This document shows, piece after piece, positions 15,189 through 22,137 of a DNA stretch of 22,137 nt (positions within the stretch are counted from its first letter, which is position 1; each line of letters begins with the position of its first letter). The stretch lies in contig JADQBV010000456.1 of assembly GCA_016278415.1 (NCBI GenBank), positions 1-22,137 on the forward strand. The letters are read 5' to 3'. Under the pieces are notes generated by a model. It saw nothing but the letters and a program-made list of their open reading frames with translations, was not told where the DNA came from and ran no database searches. The translations under genes were made by a program, and so were the position numbers. This DNA comes from Halanaerobiales bacterium (GTDB lineage: Bacteria > Bacillota_F > Halanaerobiia > Halanaerobiales > DTU029).

Positions 15189-16277
15189 TCAATCCCAGCT
15201 CCAGAATTTAACCGTAATTAATAAAGTAACAATCAGCCAACCTCCCAAAACCAGTAGATTAGTCATCAGAGAATGAGCAGCAGGTAAGCCAGTAATTATA
15301 CTGCGCAAGGCATCTCCAAGATAGGTCAGTGGTAGTGCCTTTACAACTGGTTGTATGAAATCAGGCATCATCTCATGGGGAAAGAATATACCTGATAAGA
15401 ACATCATAGGAAACTGGACAACTTGTATCAATCCATTCCCTCCATCTGTTGTTTTGACAAAGGAAATCAACATATATCCCAGACTTATAAATGTAATACT
15501 GCCTAACATTACTATCCCAAATACTTTAAAGATATTATTGGCAATTGTTATGTCGAAAAAAATGCTACCTATTGTTAAGATTATTACTGTCTGAATCAAT
15601 CCCAAAATCACGCGTAATAGAACTTCACTACCAAGAATTATTGACCTTGATAGAGGGGTTACCCCTAAACCTCGAATTATTTTCTTTTCTCGTAGAGTTA
15701 AAAATTGTATTGATCCAAATAACCCTAATTGCATTATAGCCATTGCAAGAATACCTGGAAGTATATAATCAAAATCTGTTAAACGTTCAGCAGTAATTGA
15801 CTTCTCTTCTAAGTTAAATATACGAGGGGTCCCTGATATCTGCCTTTCGGCTTCAGTAAAAAATTGTCTTACTACAGATAATAAAACCTGACTGGTCTGT
15901 TGCTTGCTAACGTCATAATACACCGGTATGTCAATTGCACTCCCCGTCGACATATCTTCCAGATTAACCTCCGGTATTTCGATTACTACAGATCTCTGAC
16001 CACTACGCAAAGCCTCTAATTCTCCCTCGCCAGTTCCCTTTTCAACATAGGTATTAAAACTATCAACTGACTTAAAACCCTCTATCATCCTCTCTGTCAT
16101 TTCATTCTCAGAGTGAACAATAACACCGATATTAAAGACTGGCTCACTACTACCAGTAAAAACCCAACCAAATATAAAGACAAAAACTAGAGGAAAGACC
16201 AAGAACCAGAAGAGAGCTGATTTATCCCTTATATATTCTTTGACATTTGCCATAAATATTGCTTTAAACATTTTCAT
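15189..16277 (-). CDS. ABC-2 type transporter permease
   Basis: A 362-residue membrane subunit of an ABC exporter. An N-terminal TM helix (about 20-42, LFWFLVFPLVFVFIFGWVF) is followed by a large extracytoplasmic domain (about 45-170). Five further TM segments lie between 175 and 360 (starting with YILPGILAMAIMQLGLFGSI). This matches the ABC2_membrane_3 / YhgE-like layout used for drug, lipid or peptide export. The start ATG overlaps the ATPase stop in ATGA, so the two are translationally coupled. A GGGGG site lies 8 bases upstream. Substrate is unknown. Association with a decayed NarL-type two-component system suggests a stress or antibiotic-export module. Confidence 0.92.
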   Translation of the reverse strand: MKMFKAIFMANVKEYIRDKSALFWFLVFPLVFVFIFGWVFTGSSEPVFNIGVIVHSENEMTERMIEGFKSVDSFNTYVEKGTGEGELEALRSGQRSVVIEIPEVNLEDMSTGSAIDIPVYYDVSKQQTSQVLLSVVRQFFTEAERQISGTPRIFNLEEKSITAERLTDFDYILPGILAMAIMQLGLFGSIQFLTLREKKIIRGLGVTPLSRSIILGSEVLLRVILGLIQTVIILTIGSIFFDITIANNIFKVFGIVMLGSITFISLGYMLISFVKTTDGGNGLIQVVQFPMMFLSGIFFPHEMMPDFIQPVVKALPLTYLGDALRSIITGLPAAHSLMTNLLVLGGWLIVTLLITVKFWSWD

Positions 16278-17206
16278 TCCCTTATCCCCCTTCCAGTTAA
16301 TTTCAGAAAGACATCTTCTAAAGTAGCATGTCTCACCTTAATATCATCAATAGATTTACCCTTGCTGTCAGCAAAATCAATAATACTTTTTATAGTATCA
16401 GGAACTTCATCTGTATAAAATATAATATGACCTTCTTCACTTTCATAGGTATATCTTTCGGCTATATCCTTTGCTATCAATTCCTCTCTTTGCTCATCAG
16501 AAAAGCCTGGGTCTGAAAATTCAATTGCAGTTTCATTAAAATTATCTTTAATCAATGACCTAGGAGACCCCTTAGCAATAACTTTTCCATGGTCGATTAC
16601 CAGTAACTTATCACAAAGCTTTTCGGCTTCATCCATATAATGTGTTGTTAGAAAGACTGTTTTCCCGGCTTCTTTAAGACTCAAGATTACTTCCCATAGT
16701 TGTCTCCTGGCTTGAGGATCAAGTCCTGTTGTAGGCTCATCAAGGAATACTACTTTCCCATTACTAACCATCGCCAGGCCAACTGCTAACCTATGTTTCT
16801 GACCACCAGAGAGATTAGCCACCTGAGTTGCAGACTTTTCCTCCAACCCAATCTTTTTTATAACCTCTTCACTTTCCAGCGGATCTGGATAAAAACTGCC
16901 AAAGAGATCAATTATTTCTTTTACTGTAAGGCGTGGAAACAGTGATGGCGACTGAAGCTGTACCCCAATAATCTTCTTAATCTGCTCTAAATCCCTTTCG
17001 ATATTATAATCAAAGACATTTATCTCTCCACTATCTTTTTTAGTCAAACCCACTATAGTCTCTATAGTAGTAGTCTTTCCAGCACCATTAGGCCCCAACA
17101 TTCCAAAGATAATTCCTTCTTCAACTTCAAAGCTAATTCCATCTATAGCCTTCACCTTACCATAATACTTCTTTAAATCCTTAACGATAATTCCTGAATT
17201 CTCCAT
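16274..17206 (-). CDS. ABC transporter ATP-binding protein
   Basis: A 310-residue ATPase that powers the permease encoded directly after it. Walker A is GPNGAGKT (38-45), the ABC signature LSGGQKHR (132-139) and Walker B VVFLDEP (152-158), with the D-loop GLDP next and the switch His in FLTTHYMDEAEKL. The C-terminal part (about 225-310) is the extra domain typical of DrrA/CcmA-type exporters, ending with RHATLEDVFLKLTGRGI. I prefer the ATG at 17206, which has a GGTGG-type site about 8 bases before it. A GTG at 17218 would add four codons that overlap that site. All catalytic motifs are intact, so the transporter looks functional although its regulatory genes upstream are broken. Confidence 0.95.
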   Translation of the reverse strand: MENSGIIVKDLKKYYGKVKAIDGISFEVEEGIIFGMLGPNGAGKTTTIETIVGLTKKDSGEINVFDYNIERDLEQIKKIIGVQLQSPSLFPRLTVKEIIDLFGSFYPDPLESEEVIKKIGLEEKSATQVANLSGGQKHRLAVGLAMVSNGKVVFLDEPTTGLDPQARRQLWEVILSLKEAGKTVFLTTHYMDEAEKLCDKLLVIDHGKVIAKGSPRSLIKDNFNETAIEFSDPGFSDEQREELIAKDIAERYTYESEEGHIIFYTDEVPDTIKSIIDFADSKGKSIDDIKVRHATLEDVFLKLTGRGIRE

Positions 17207-17294
17207 TAATAACACCACCCTTAAACAAATTGTCCTCTAGTTCTAAAAAAGAAACTAAACAATGAAATATTATTGAATTAAAGAGAGAAGTATA

Positions 17295-18010
17295 TTATAC
17301 TTGAACACTAATCTTTGTACCCTCTCCAATAATCGAATCTATTTTAAGTACACCACCTACCTCCTCTAGTCTTTCTCGCATTCCTCTTATCCCACAATGA
17401 TCTTTTCCAATAGTCTTTGACGTATCAAAGCCCTGCCATCATCTACCACCTTAAGCTCAGCACTATCACCATCTATGTATATTGATATCTTTATAATATC
17501 AGCATTCGCGTGTTTTACGATATTATTTAGCGATTCCTGTAAAACACGATATAAAACTAACTGTTCTTTTTCTTCTAAGCCATCTTCATCCCCTTGAAGT
17601 TTATACTCTATATCTATTTTATATCTTTTTTTATAAAGGCTTATCAGACTCTCAATTGATTCATAGAATTCTTTATCTCTAAAATTTAAAGGATGCAGCT
17701 GATAGATCATCAATCTCATTTCTGTCTGTACTTCCTGCACCATGTCTTGTAGTTGTTCTATCATATTAATAGCCCTTTTCTGATCACTTTCCATAATTGC
17801 AGGTAGAGTATTAAGATTTAGGCTTATGCCAAATAGGTTCTGCGAAACTGAATCATGTAATTCTCTTGCTATCCGGTTTCTTTCCTCTACAACAGCTAGT
17901 TTCTTATTTTCTTTCTCTAACTTAATTTTCTGTTCCAGGTCTGTATAATAAAGTTGAATCATTACCGTAACAACACCAACACCCAGACTAATATACAACA
18001 CATATAACAT
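17295..18010 (-). pseudogene. Histidine kinase (HisKA_3, NarL/DesK type), frameshifted and N-terminally truncated
   Basis: The readable frame gives one TM helix, a short coiled linker and the dimerisation/phospho-acceptor helix with ERNRIARELHDSVSQ (His in ELHDS). The start of the HATPase domain follows (LYRVLQESLNNIVKHA, then VVDDGR). At 17431-17433 a G run (minus strand) has three bases where four would restore the frame. In the restored frame the expected RGFD, GIRGMRERLEEVGG and GEGTKISVQV motifs follow to a stop at 17295. As written, the product ends early with a nonsense tail at 17387. Most of the sensor TM region is also missing. The frameshift could be a homopolymer sequencing error, but the broken regulator directly upstream favours real decay. 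Confidence 0.85.
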
Positions 18011-18214
18011 ACTATAGTCAACTCAATTCCATTAATGCCAGGCAGATGTTAATCTACAATGGCTACATTAGGCTGCAACCTTTCTATGCCCTTAATTGCT
18101 TCTTCCCCACAGTTTGCCTCTCCTAAGTACTTCTATCTTTTGATGTGTAGCTAAATATGTCTTTAAACCCTCCCTTAGAAAGGGATGATCATCAACTAAA
18201 TATACACCTATCAT
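18008..18214 (-). pseudogene. Response regulator fragment (NarL/FixJ type), broken
   Basis: From an ATG at 18214 with GAGGAGG 7 bases upstream, the frame reads MIGVYLVDDHPFLREGL, a typical receiver-domain start. Near 18124 (codon 31) the frame shifts. In the shifted frame it continues GEANCGEEAIKGIERLQ, then NVAIVD, a TAA stop (18049-18051), then HLPGINGIEL. The stop directly follows the phospho-acceptor Asp. The remainder of the receiver and the whole DNA-binding domain are absent; the sequence runs into the kinase fragment. With a frameshift, a stop codon and a large deletion this is a clear pseudogene. It presumably once controlled the downstream ABC exporter. Confidence 0.88.
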
Positions 18215-18593
18215 AAGGAGTCCTCCTCAAATAATTTCTTTTTATATTTCTTATAAGCATAAAGTAATATTCTATATTTATTTTAATTATCCTTGTATAT
18301 AAGCAGTTTAGTTCTGTACGAAAAAACTCCACCTGAATTACCGCTTTTTTACTAATTGTTCTTGGCTAGTTTAATTATACATATCTAAATAAACATTTTA
18401 ATCAATCTTAATACTTAATTCGACTACTACTTTTGGAGTATATCCAGCAACTTGTATATATAATTTAGAAGTGCTACAATTAAAATATAATTTTCTTAAC
18501 AATTTATACTATTACGCATCGACAGCCCAGCAACATTCCATAGAGGACAAACGACATTGAGTAGATAACAAGTGGAAGAAAAAGGAGGTAGCT
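18215..18593. other. Divergent intergenic region
   Basis: A 379-base AT-rich gap between the response-regulator remnant (minus) and the FliK-like gene (plus). The plus-strand promoter is listed separately. On the minus strand a TATAAT occurs at 18374-18379, without a clear -35 at normal spacing; it may have served the two-component/ABC operon. The last 75 bases before the FliK-like gene are less AT-rich and can form a TTCCA/TGGAA stem. Nothing else is recognised. Confidence 0.4.
18452..18480 (+). promoter_or_regulatory. Promoter of the FliK-like/FlhB-like pair
   Basis: TTGTAT (18452-18457) and TACAAT (18475-18480) with a 17-base spacer, giving transcription from about 18487 and a leader of about 107 bases. 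It is a sigma-A type. No sigma-28 (TAAA/GCCGATAA) signature is seen, although the products are flagellar-like. Confidence 0.6.
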
Positions 18594-19685
18594 ATGAAAG
18601 TAGATAATAATAATATAAATTATAAGATACTATTAAAAATGCTGGATGGACAAGTAAATAATATAAGTAATGAAGTAGGTAAAGAGAAGAATAATCCAAC
18701 TGGCAAACAAGAAATACTCGAGCAAACTACGTCAAAAAATACATCAAGTGAAATATTAAACTTACTGGGAAAATTAAATGAACAAGATAGGAAGATATTA
18801 ATATCTAGCTTAATTAATTATAACCTTCCCATAGACACTGAAAAAATTGAAAAATTAGTATCATATCTACAAAACAAAGCAGATAAAGACAATGGGTCTC
18901 TGATAAAATCATTTATATTATTAATGAAAAACAATATCCCCATAAACAAAAGCCTACTTGAGGGAATTGCGGCCAATTTCAAACAAAACAATTCCCTTTC
19001 AGATAAACTCAATAATCTACTAAATGTAACTGAGATAAGAGAAAATATTGCCACAAAAAAAGATAATCCACTCTTGAGTATACTAAAACAATTAATCATT
19101 GACCCTTCCAATAGAGAAGAAACACTTATAGATCAGCTAAAAGAGTATCCAGAGAAAGTTAGTAAAAGCATTCAGCTACTACAGGAACAGAGCAATAATA
19201 GCCAACAAAAAGTAATGCAGCATTTAATTGGACAGCAGTTAATAAATCATGAGGTAAAAAATCTTTTACTAAACTTAGAGATTCCGATTTTTTTTCCTCA
19301 GTATAAGAAATTTATTCCTGCCTATCTGAATATAAGGAGAGATAGTAATAGTGACTCTAGGGATAAAGATTCATTGCTAAAGAATTATAAAATCAACTTT
19401 ATAATATCATTAGAAAAACGCGGTATTATAAAGGCAGAAACTTATATGAGTACTGGAAGAATAAAAATCTTGTTTACCTGTAATAAGAAAGATACTATGG
19501 AACTAATAGACTCGGAATTTATTGGTTTAAAAGAAAGTCTAGAAAGTATCGGTATCAGAGTAGAAAACCCTAGTATAAAGTGTTCTAACTTAAACTCAGA
19601 AGATATAAATAATAATTTGAATGACAATATCGGAATTGAAGGTAGTCAAAACAGCGATTTTCTACATATTGATATCAAAGTGTGA
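18594..19685 (+). CDS. FliK-like / YlqG-type protein
   Basis: A 363-residue, highly charged cytoplasmic-type protein without signal peptide or TM segments. The N-terminal 240 residues are Asn/Lys/Ser-rich and helical (for example NLLGKLNEQDRKILISSLIN), resembling the low-complexity part of flagellar hook-length control proteins. The C-terminal 100 residues carry a Flg_hook-like domain: INFIISLEKRGIIKAETYM, then GRIKILFTCNKKDTMELIDS, and a closing LHIDIKV. The following gene encodes a FlhB C-terminal-like protein. In B. subtilis the similar pair ylqG-ylqH is found away from the main flagellar genes. The AGGAGG site lies 5 bases before the ATG. Its role is unknown; identification relies on C-terminal resemblance and gene order. 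Confidence 0.7.
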   Translation: MKVDNNNINYKILLKMLDGQVNNISNEVGKEKNNPTGKQEILEQTTSKNTSSEILNLLGKLNEQDRKILISSLINYNLPIDTEKIEKLVSYLQNKADKDNGSLIKSFILLMKNNIPINKSLLEGIAANFKQNNSLSDKLNNLLNVTEIRENIATKKDNPLLSILKQLIIDPSNREETLIDQLKEYPEKVSKSIQLLQEQSNNSQQKVMQHLIGQQLINHEVKNLLLNLEIPIFFPQYKKFIPAYLNIRRDSNSDSRDKDSLLKNYKINFIISLEKRGIIKAETYMSTGRIKILFTCNKKDTMELIDSEFIGLKESLESIGIRVENPSIKCSNLNSEDINNNLNDNIGIEGSQNSDFLHIDIKV

Positions 19686-19739
19686 TAACCATCGATTAAT
19701 TTATTGATACCTGATTTAAACTAAAGGGGTTGGTTACTA

Positions 19740-20018
19740 ATGAAAAAAAAGGAAGAAAAAAATAAAACAAAACAAAAGGCCGCTGCTATAAGTTATGATA
19801 TAGATAAAGATGAGGCTCCTAAAATTATTGCTAGTGGTCAGGGTACAATTGCAGAAAAAATAATTGAAGCTGCACAGGAACATGATATCGCTATAGAAGA
19901 AAACCAGGATATCATAGATATCCTGGTTCAATTAAACATAGGTGAAGAAATACCTGCCGAACTATATCAAGCAGTTGCAGAAATCTTAAGTTTTATCTAT
20001 CGTTTAGAAGAACATTAG
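19740..20018 (+). CDS. FlhB C-terminal-like protein (YlqH/FlhX type)
   Basis: A 92-residue protein corresponding to the cytoplasmic C-terminal (FlhB_C/EscU) domain of the flagellar type III export switch, without the membrane domain. After a Lys-rich start, the ISYDIDKDEAPKIIASGQG region matches the area after the FlhB autocleavage site. The self-cleaving NPTH motif itself is absent. The family ending IPAELYQAVAEILSFIYRL is well kept. It follows the FliK-like gene by 54 bases with AAAGGGG about 10 bases before the ATG. In full FlhB this domain contacts FliK in substrate switching, so the pair fits together functionally. No other flagellar genes are in the window. Confidence 0.88.
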   Translation: MKKKEEKNKTKQKAAAISYDIDKDEAPKIIASGQGTIAEKIIEAAQEHDIAIEENQDIIDILVQLNIGEEIPAELYQAVAEILSFIYRLEEH

Positions 20019-20048
20019 CAGTCTCTATATAATTACAGTATTTATAAT

Positions 20049-21833
20049 CTAACTATTTTTTACCATATCAATAAATGCCCTAGCTAATTCAGGATCAAAT
20101 TGACTACCAGCACAGCTATTTATTTCATCGATAGCCTTTTCTTGACTAAAAGATTTTTTATAAGATCTTTCATTTGTCATAACATCATAGCTATCAATGA
20201 TAGATAGAATTCGTGCAGTATAAGGAATATTTTTTTGTGACAACCCCCGAGGATAACCTGTCCCATCCCATCGCTCGTGATGGGCTAACACAGATTCTGC
20301 TACCGGTGCAAGTTCTGGTACCGCCTTAATAATGCGATAACCACTTTCTGGATGTCCTTTTATTACCTCATATTCTTCGTCAGTTAGATCACCAGGTTTT
20401 TTCAATATCCTTTCAGATATAGATACCTTTCCAATATCATGTAACTTCGCTAAAAGAGTTAATTCATCTATTGTACTAGTGGGTAACCCTAATATTTTAG
20501 CAAATTTTACAGAGAGATTTTTCATTCTTTCTGCATGCTCATTTGTTTCATGACTTTTTTCCAGTAATGTATTTTCCAATGATGCAATAATTGAATTCCG
20601 TGTACTTTCATTATGTGCTAATTTGTTTTTATACATTCTATCTTCAGCTTTTTTTATGATATCTTTTACATCTGTTTCAAGATTATCTTTTGTAGCAACT
20701 CCTATGGCAACACTTAATTTAATAGGTTTATTCTGAGCCTGGATACAGGCCCTTTTAATTCTATTACATATGTCTTCACCACTTTGATAGGGTGTTTTAG
20801 GAAGTAAAATTAGAAACTCGTCACCACCCCAGCGTGCAATAATATCCTCTTTGCGGCATGGCTGTTTAATTACGTTAGCTATCTTTTTTAATAGCAGATC
20901 ACCTGTTTGGTGACCAAAGGCATCATTTACTAATTTTAAACCGTTTACATCACATACAATAATTGATAAAGGAAGTTGCCTCTCTGTGTCAAGTCTATTA
21001 AGTTCTTCTTCAAAATAATTACGATTATATAAACCTGTTAATTTATCATGAAAGCTCAAATATTTGACTCTTTTCCGTGAGTTTTTCTTTTCAGTAATAT
21101 CAAGTGCCGTTATCATCATAGATTTTTTATCATTATATATTATATCTGCAAAATTAAATTTCACCCACCGAATAGAATTTTCATTTACTAATCTTAATTC
21201 CTCTAATTTGTCACCAGGACTATTATTGAATAATTTTTCTACTTTATTCTTATCCTTACCGTGTACAAATTGCAAAAAAGAAACATTAAGCATATCTGAA
21301 TAAGGCTTACCACATATATCAATAAAAGACGGATTAGCATATATAATTTTCTGACAATCTAAAATACAAATACCTACAGGACTTTTTTCGGCAAGGGCAT
21401 GATACCTCTGGTCAGACTCCAGAGAAAGCCTTCTCATACGTAGAAGATTACCAATCCTTGTTTTTAGTATTAATTTTGAAACAGGAATCTTTACAATATC
21501 ATTCACTATAGCCTGTAATTGTTTATATAAAATAAATTCATTATCCTGGGAGCTTAAAAGTAATATAGGCAAGAATACTGGTTTTTCATTATCCTTAATC
21601 TCCTGTATAATATGACCATACTTTTTTAAAGTATATTCGTCAACCAATATTAAATCAAATGACTGTTTAAGTAGTTCTCCTTCGTTTTTTGGTATTAGTA
21701 GATTATATTCATCTTTCAGTAATTTTTTTAATAATCTACAATTTTCCTTATCTTGAATCATTAATAATATTTTTTTAGGGGTTAGCTTCATTACCTTTTT
21801 ATTGATAGTTGTTGGAATCTTATATGGGTTCAT
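20049..21833 (-). CDS. REC-like/PAS/GGDEF/HD-GYP c-di-GMP turnover protein
   Basis: A 594-residue cytoplasmic signalling protein. Residues 20-135 are a receiver-like domain: Asp65 is a possible phospho-acceptor and Lys115 is kept, but the acidic pair is weakened. A PAS domain covers about 142-250 and a GGDEF domain about 255-408. The active site reads RWGGDEF (GGDEF 336-340), with an RKED inhibitory site at 327-330, so it should be an active diguanylate cyclase. The HD-GYP phosphodiesterase domain at about 425-590 has HDIGK (465-469) and HHERWDGTGYP (518-528). One protein thus carries both synthesis and breakdown activities. The ATG overlaps the stop of the KaiC-like gene by one base (TAATG), indicating coupling. 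It ends 30 bases from the converging FlhB-like gene. Confidence 0.95.
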   Translation of the reverse strand: MNPYKIPTTINKKVMKLTPKKILLMIQDKENCRLLKKLLKDEYNLLIPKNEGELLKQSFDLILVDEYTLKKYGHIIQEIKDNEKPVFLPILLLSSQDNEFILYKQLQAIVNDIVKIPVSKLILKTRIGNLLRMRRLSLESDQRYHALAEKSPVGICILDCQKIIYANPSFIDICGKPYSDMLNVSFLQFVHGKDKNKVEKLFNNSPGDKLEELRLVNENSIRWVKFNFADIIYNDKKSMMITALDITEKKNSRKRVKYLSFHDKLTGLYNRNYFEEELNRLDTERQLPLSIIVCDVNGLKLVNDAFGHQTGDLLLKKIANVIKQPCRKEDIIARWGGDEFLILLPKTPYQSGEDICNRIKRACIQAQNKPIKLSVAIGVATKDNLETDVKDIIKKAEDRMYKNKLAHNESTRNSIIASLENTLLEKSHETNEHAERMKNLSVKFAKILGLPTSTIDELTLLAKLHDIGKVSISERILKKPGDLTDEEYEVIKGHPESGYRIIKAVPELAPVAESVLAHHERWDGTGYPRGLSQKNIPYTARILSIIDSYDVMTNERSYKKSFSQEKAIDEINSCAGSQFDPELARAFIDMVKNS

Positions 21834-22137
21834 TAGTCTTCTCCAACTTTAAATGAATTAATAAATTCTGGGTTACCAGTTAATATTCCTCTAAGTTGTG
21901 TTAGTGGTTCACCAACTTTTATACCATGTTTTGTTATTTCAAATTGCCGCATCTTATTTTCAAAATTACTTAATCTTTTCTTTAAAACTCCAATTGCTTT
22001 CCTTAATTCTCCCTGCATTTCAAGATAACGCAAAAAGACAATATTATCTGCCATATAGCTTATGCCGAGTTCAGTAACTCTGAATTCTCCAGTAATATTA
22101 GCAATTTCATTTATTAAAAGAACCATAATACCTCTAT
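21833..22137 (-). CDS. KaiC-like RecA-family ATPase, C-terminal part
   Basis: A partial gene; the frame is open to the window edge and the true start lies outside. The visible ~100 residues match the end of KaiC-domain (RecA-superfamily) proteins: LLINEIANITGEF, RVTELGISYMADNIVFLRY, GELRKAIGVLKKRLSNFE, then FEITKHGIKVGEPL and LRGILTG. Walker motifs would lie upstream of the window. In many bacteria such proteins occur beside histidine kinases or GGDEF proteins and act in signal transduction; they are not known to keep time there. Its stop overlaps the start of the GGDEF/HD-GYP gene, so it probably works with that enzyme. A Met at 22126 is internal to the family alignment and is not a real start. 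Confidence 0.93.
   Translation of the reverse strand, partial: RGIMVLLINEIANITGEFRVTELGISYMADNIVFLRYLEMQGELRKAIGVLKKRLSNFENKMRQFEITKHGIKVGEPLTQLRGILTGNPEFINSFKVGED

Noticed and set aside
18818..19111. Minus-strand 97-codon open frame
   Set aside because: It is antisense to the FliK-like gene, without start signals or family resemblance.

Overview
The window comes from a low-G+C, AT-rich Bacillota genome that appears to encode an outer membrane. It has classical Firmicute features: strong AGGAGG-type ribosome binding sites, consensus sigma-A promoters, a ROK-type xylose repressor and a YlqG/YlqH-like gene pair. It also has a secretin and a second protein with an outer-membrane-type beta-barrel C-terminus, and several proteins with Sec signal peptides. 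That combination suggests a diderm Firmicute, most likely of the Halanaerobiales type. The taxonomic call is inference from gene content.

Region 1 (1-7010, minus strand) is for pentose use. A ROK-family regulator (xylR), xylulokinase (xylB) and xylose isomerase (xylA) are read in that order. A perfect 9+9 bp inverted repeat lies just downstream of the xylR -10 box and probably serves as the repressor site. A strong intrinsic terminator follows xylA. Beyond it are an iron-sulfur-type aldo/keto reductase and an MFS transporter.

Region 2 (7072-14973, minus strand) is the most interesting part. A perfect-consensus promoter (TTGACA-N16-TATAAT) leads into a short secretin with a TTG start, an exported protein with a beta-barrel-like C-terminus, a two-domain exported protein, a pilin-like subunit, a 510-residue multi-Ig protein resembling a periplasmic chaperone, and a small probable major subunit. 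A terminator closes this set. After it, a separate promoter drives a clear cyclic di-GMP-I (GEMM-I) riboswitch with its own terminator, then another small exported protein. No type IV pilin, inner-membrane ATPase or usher is visible. The cluster therefore looks like an uncharacterised, c-di-GMP-linked secretin-based surface-structure or export system.

Region 3 (15189-18214, minus strand) holds an ABC-2 exporter (ATPase plus permease). Upstream of it lies a decayed NarL/DesK-type two-component system: a response-regulator fragment with a frameshift and a stop codon runs into a histidine kinase with a one-base frameshift in its ATPase domain.

Region 4 (18452-22137) has a plus-strand pair resembling B. 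subtilis YlqG (FliK-like) and YlqH (FlhB C-terminal-like). Converging on it from the right are the end of a KaiC-like ATPase gene and an overlapping gene for a REC-like/PAS/GGDEF/HD-GYP protein, which can plausibly make and break c-di-GMP. The window thus contains both a c-di-GMP enzyme and a c-di-GMP-sensing RNA.
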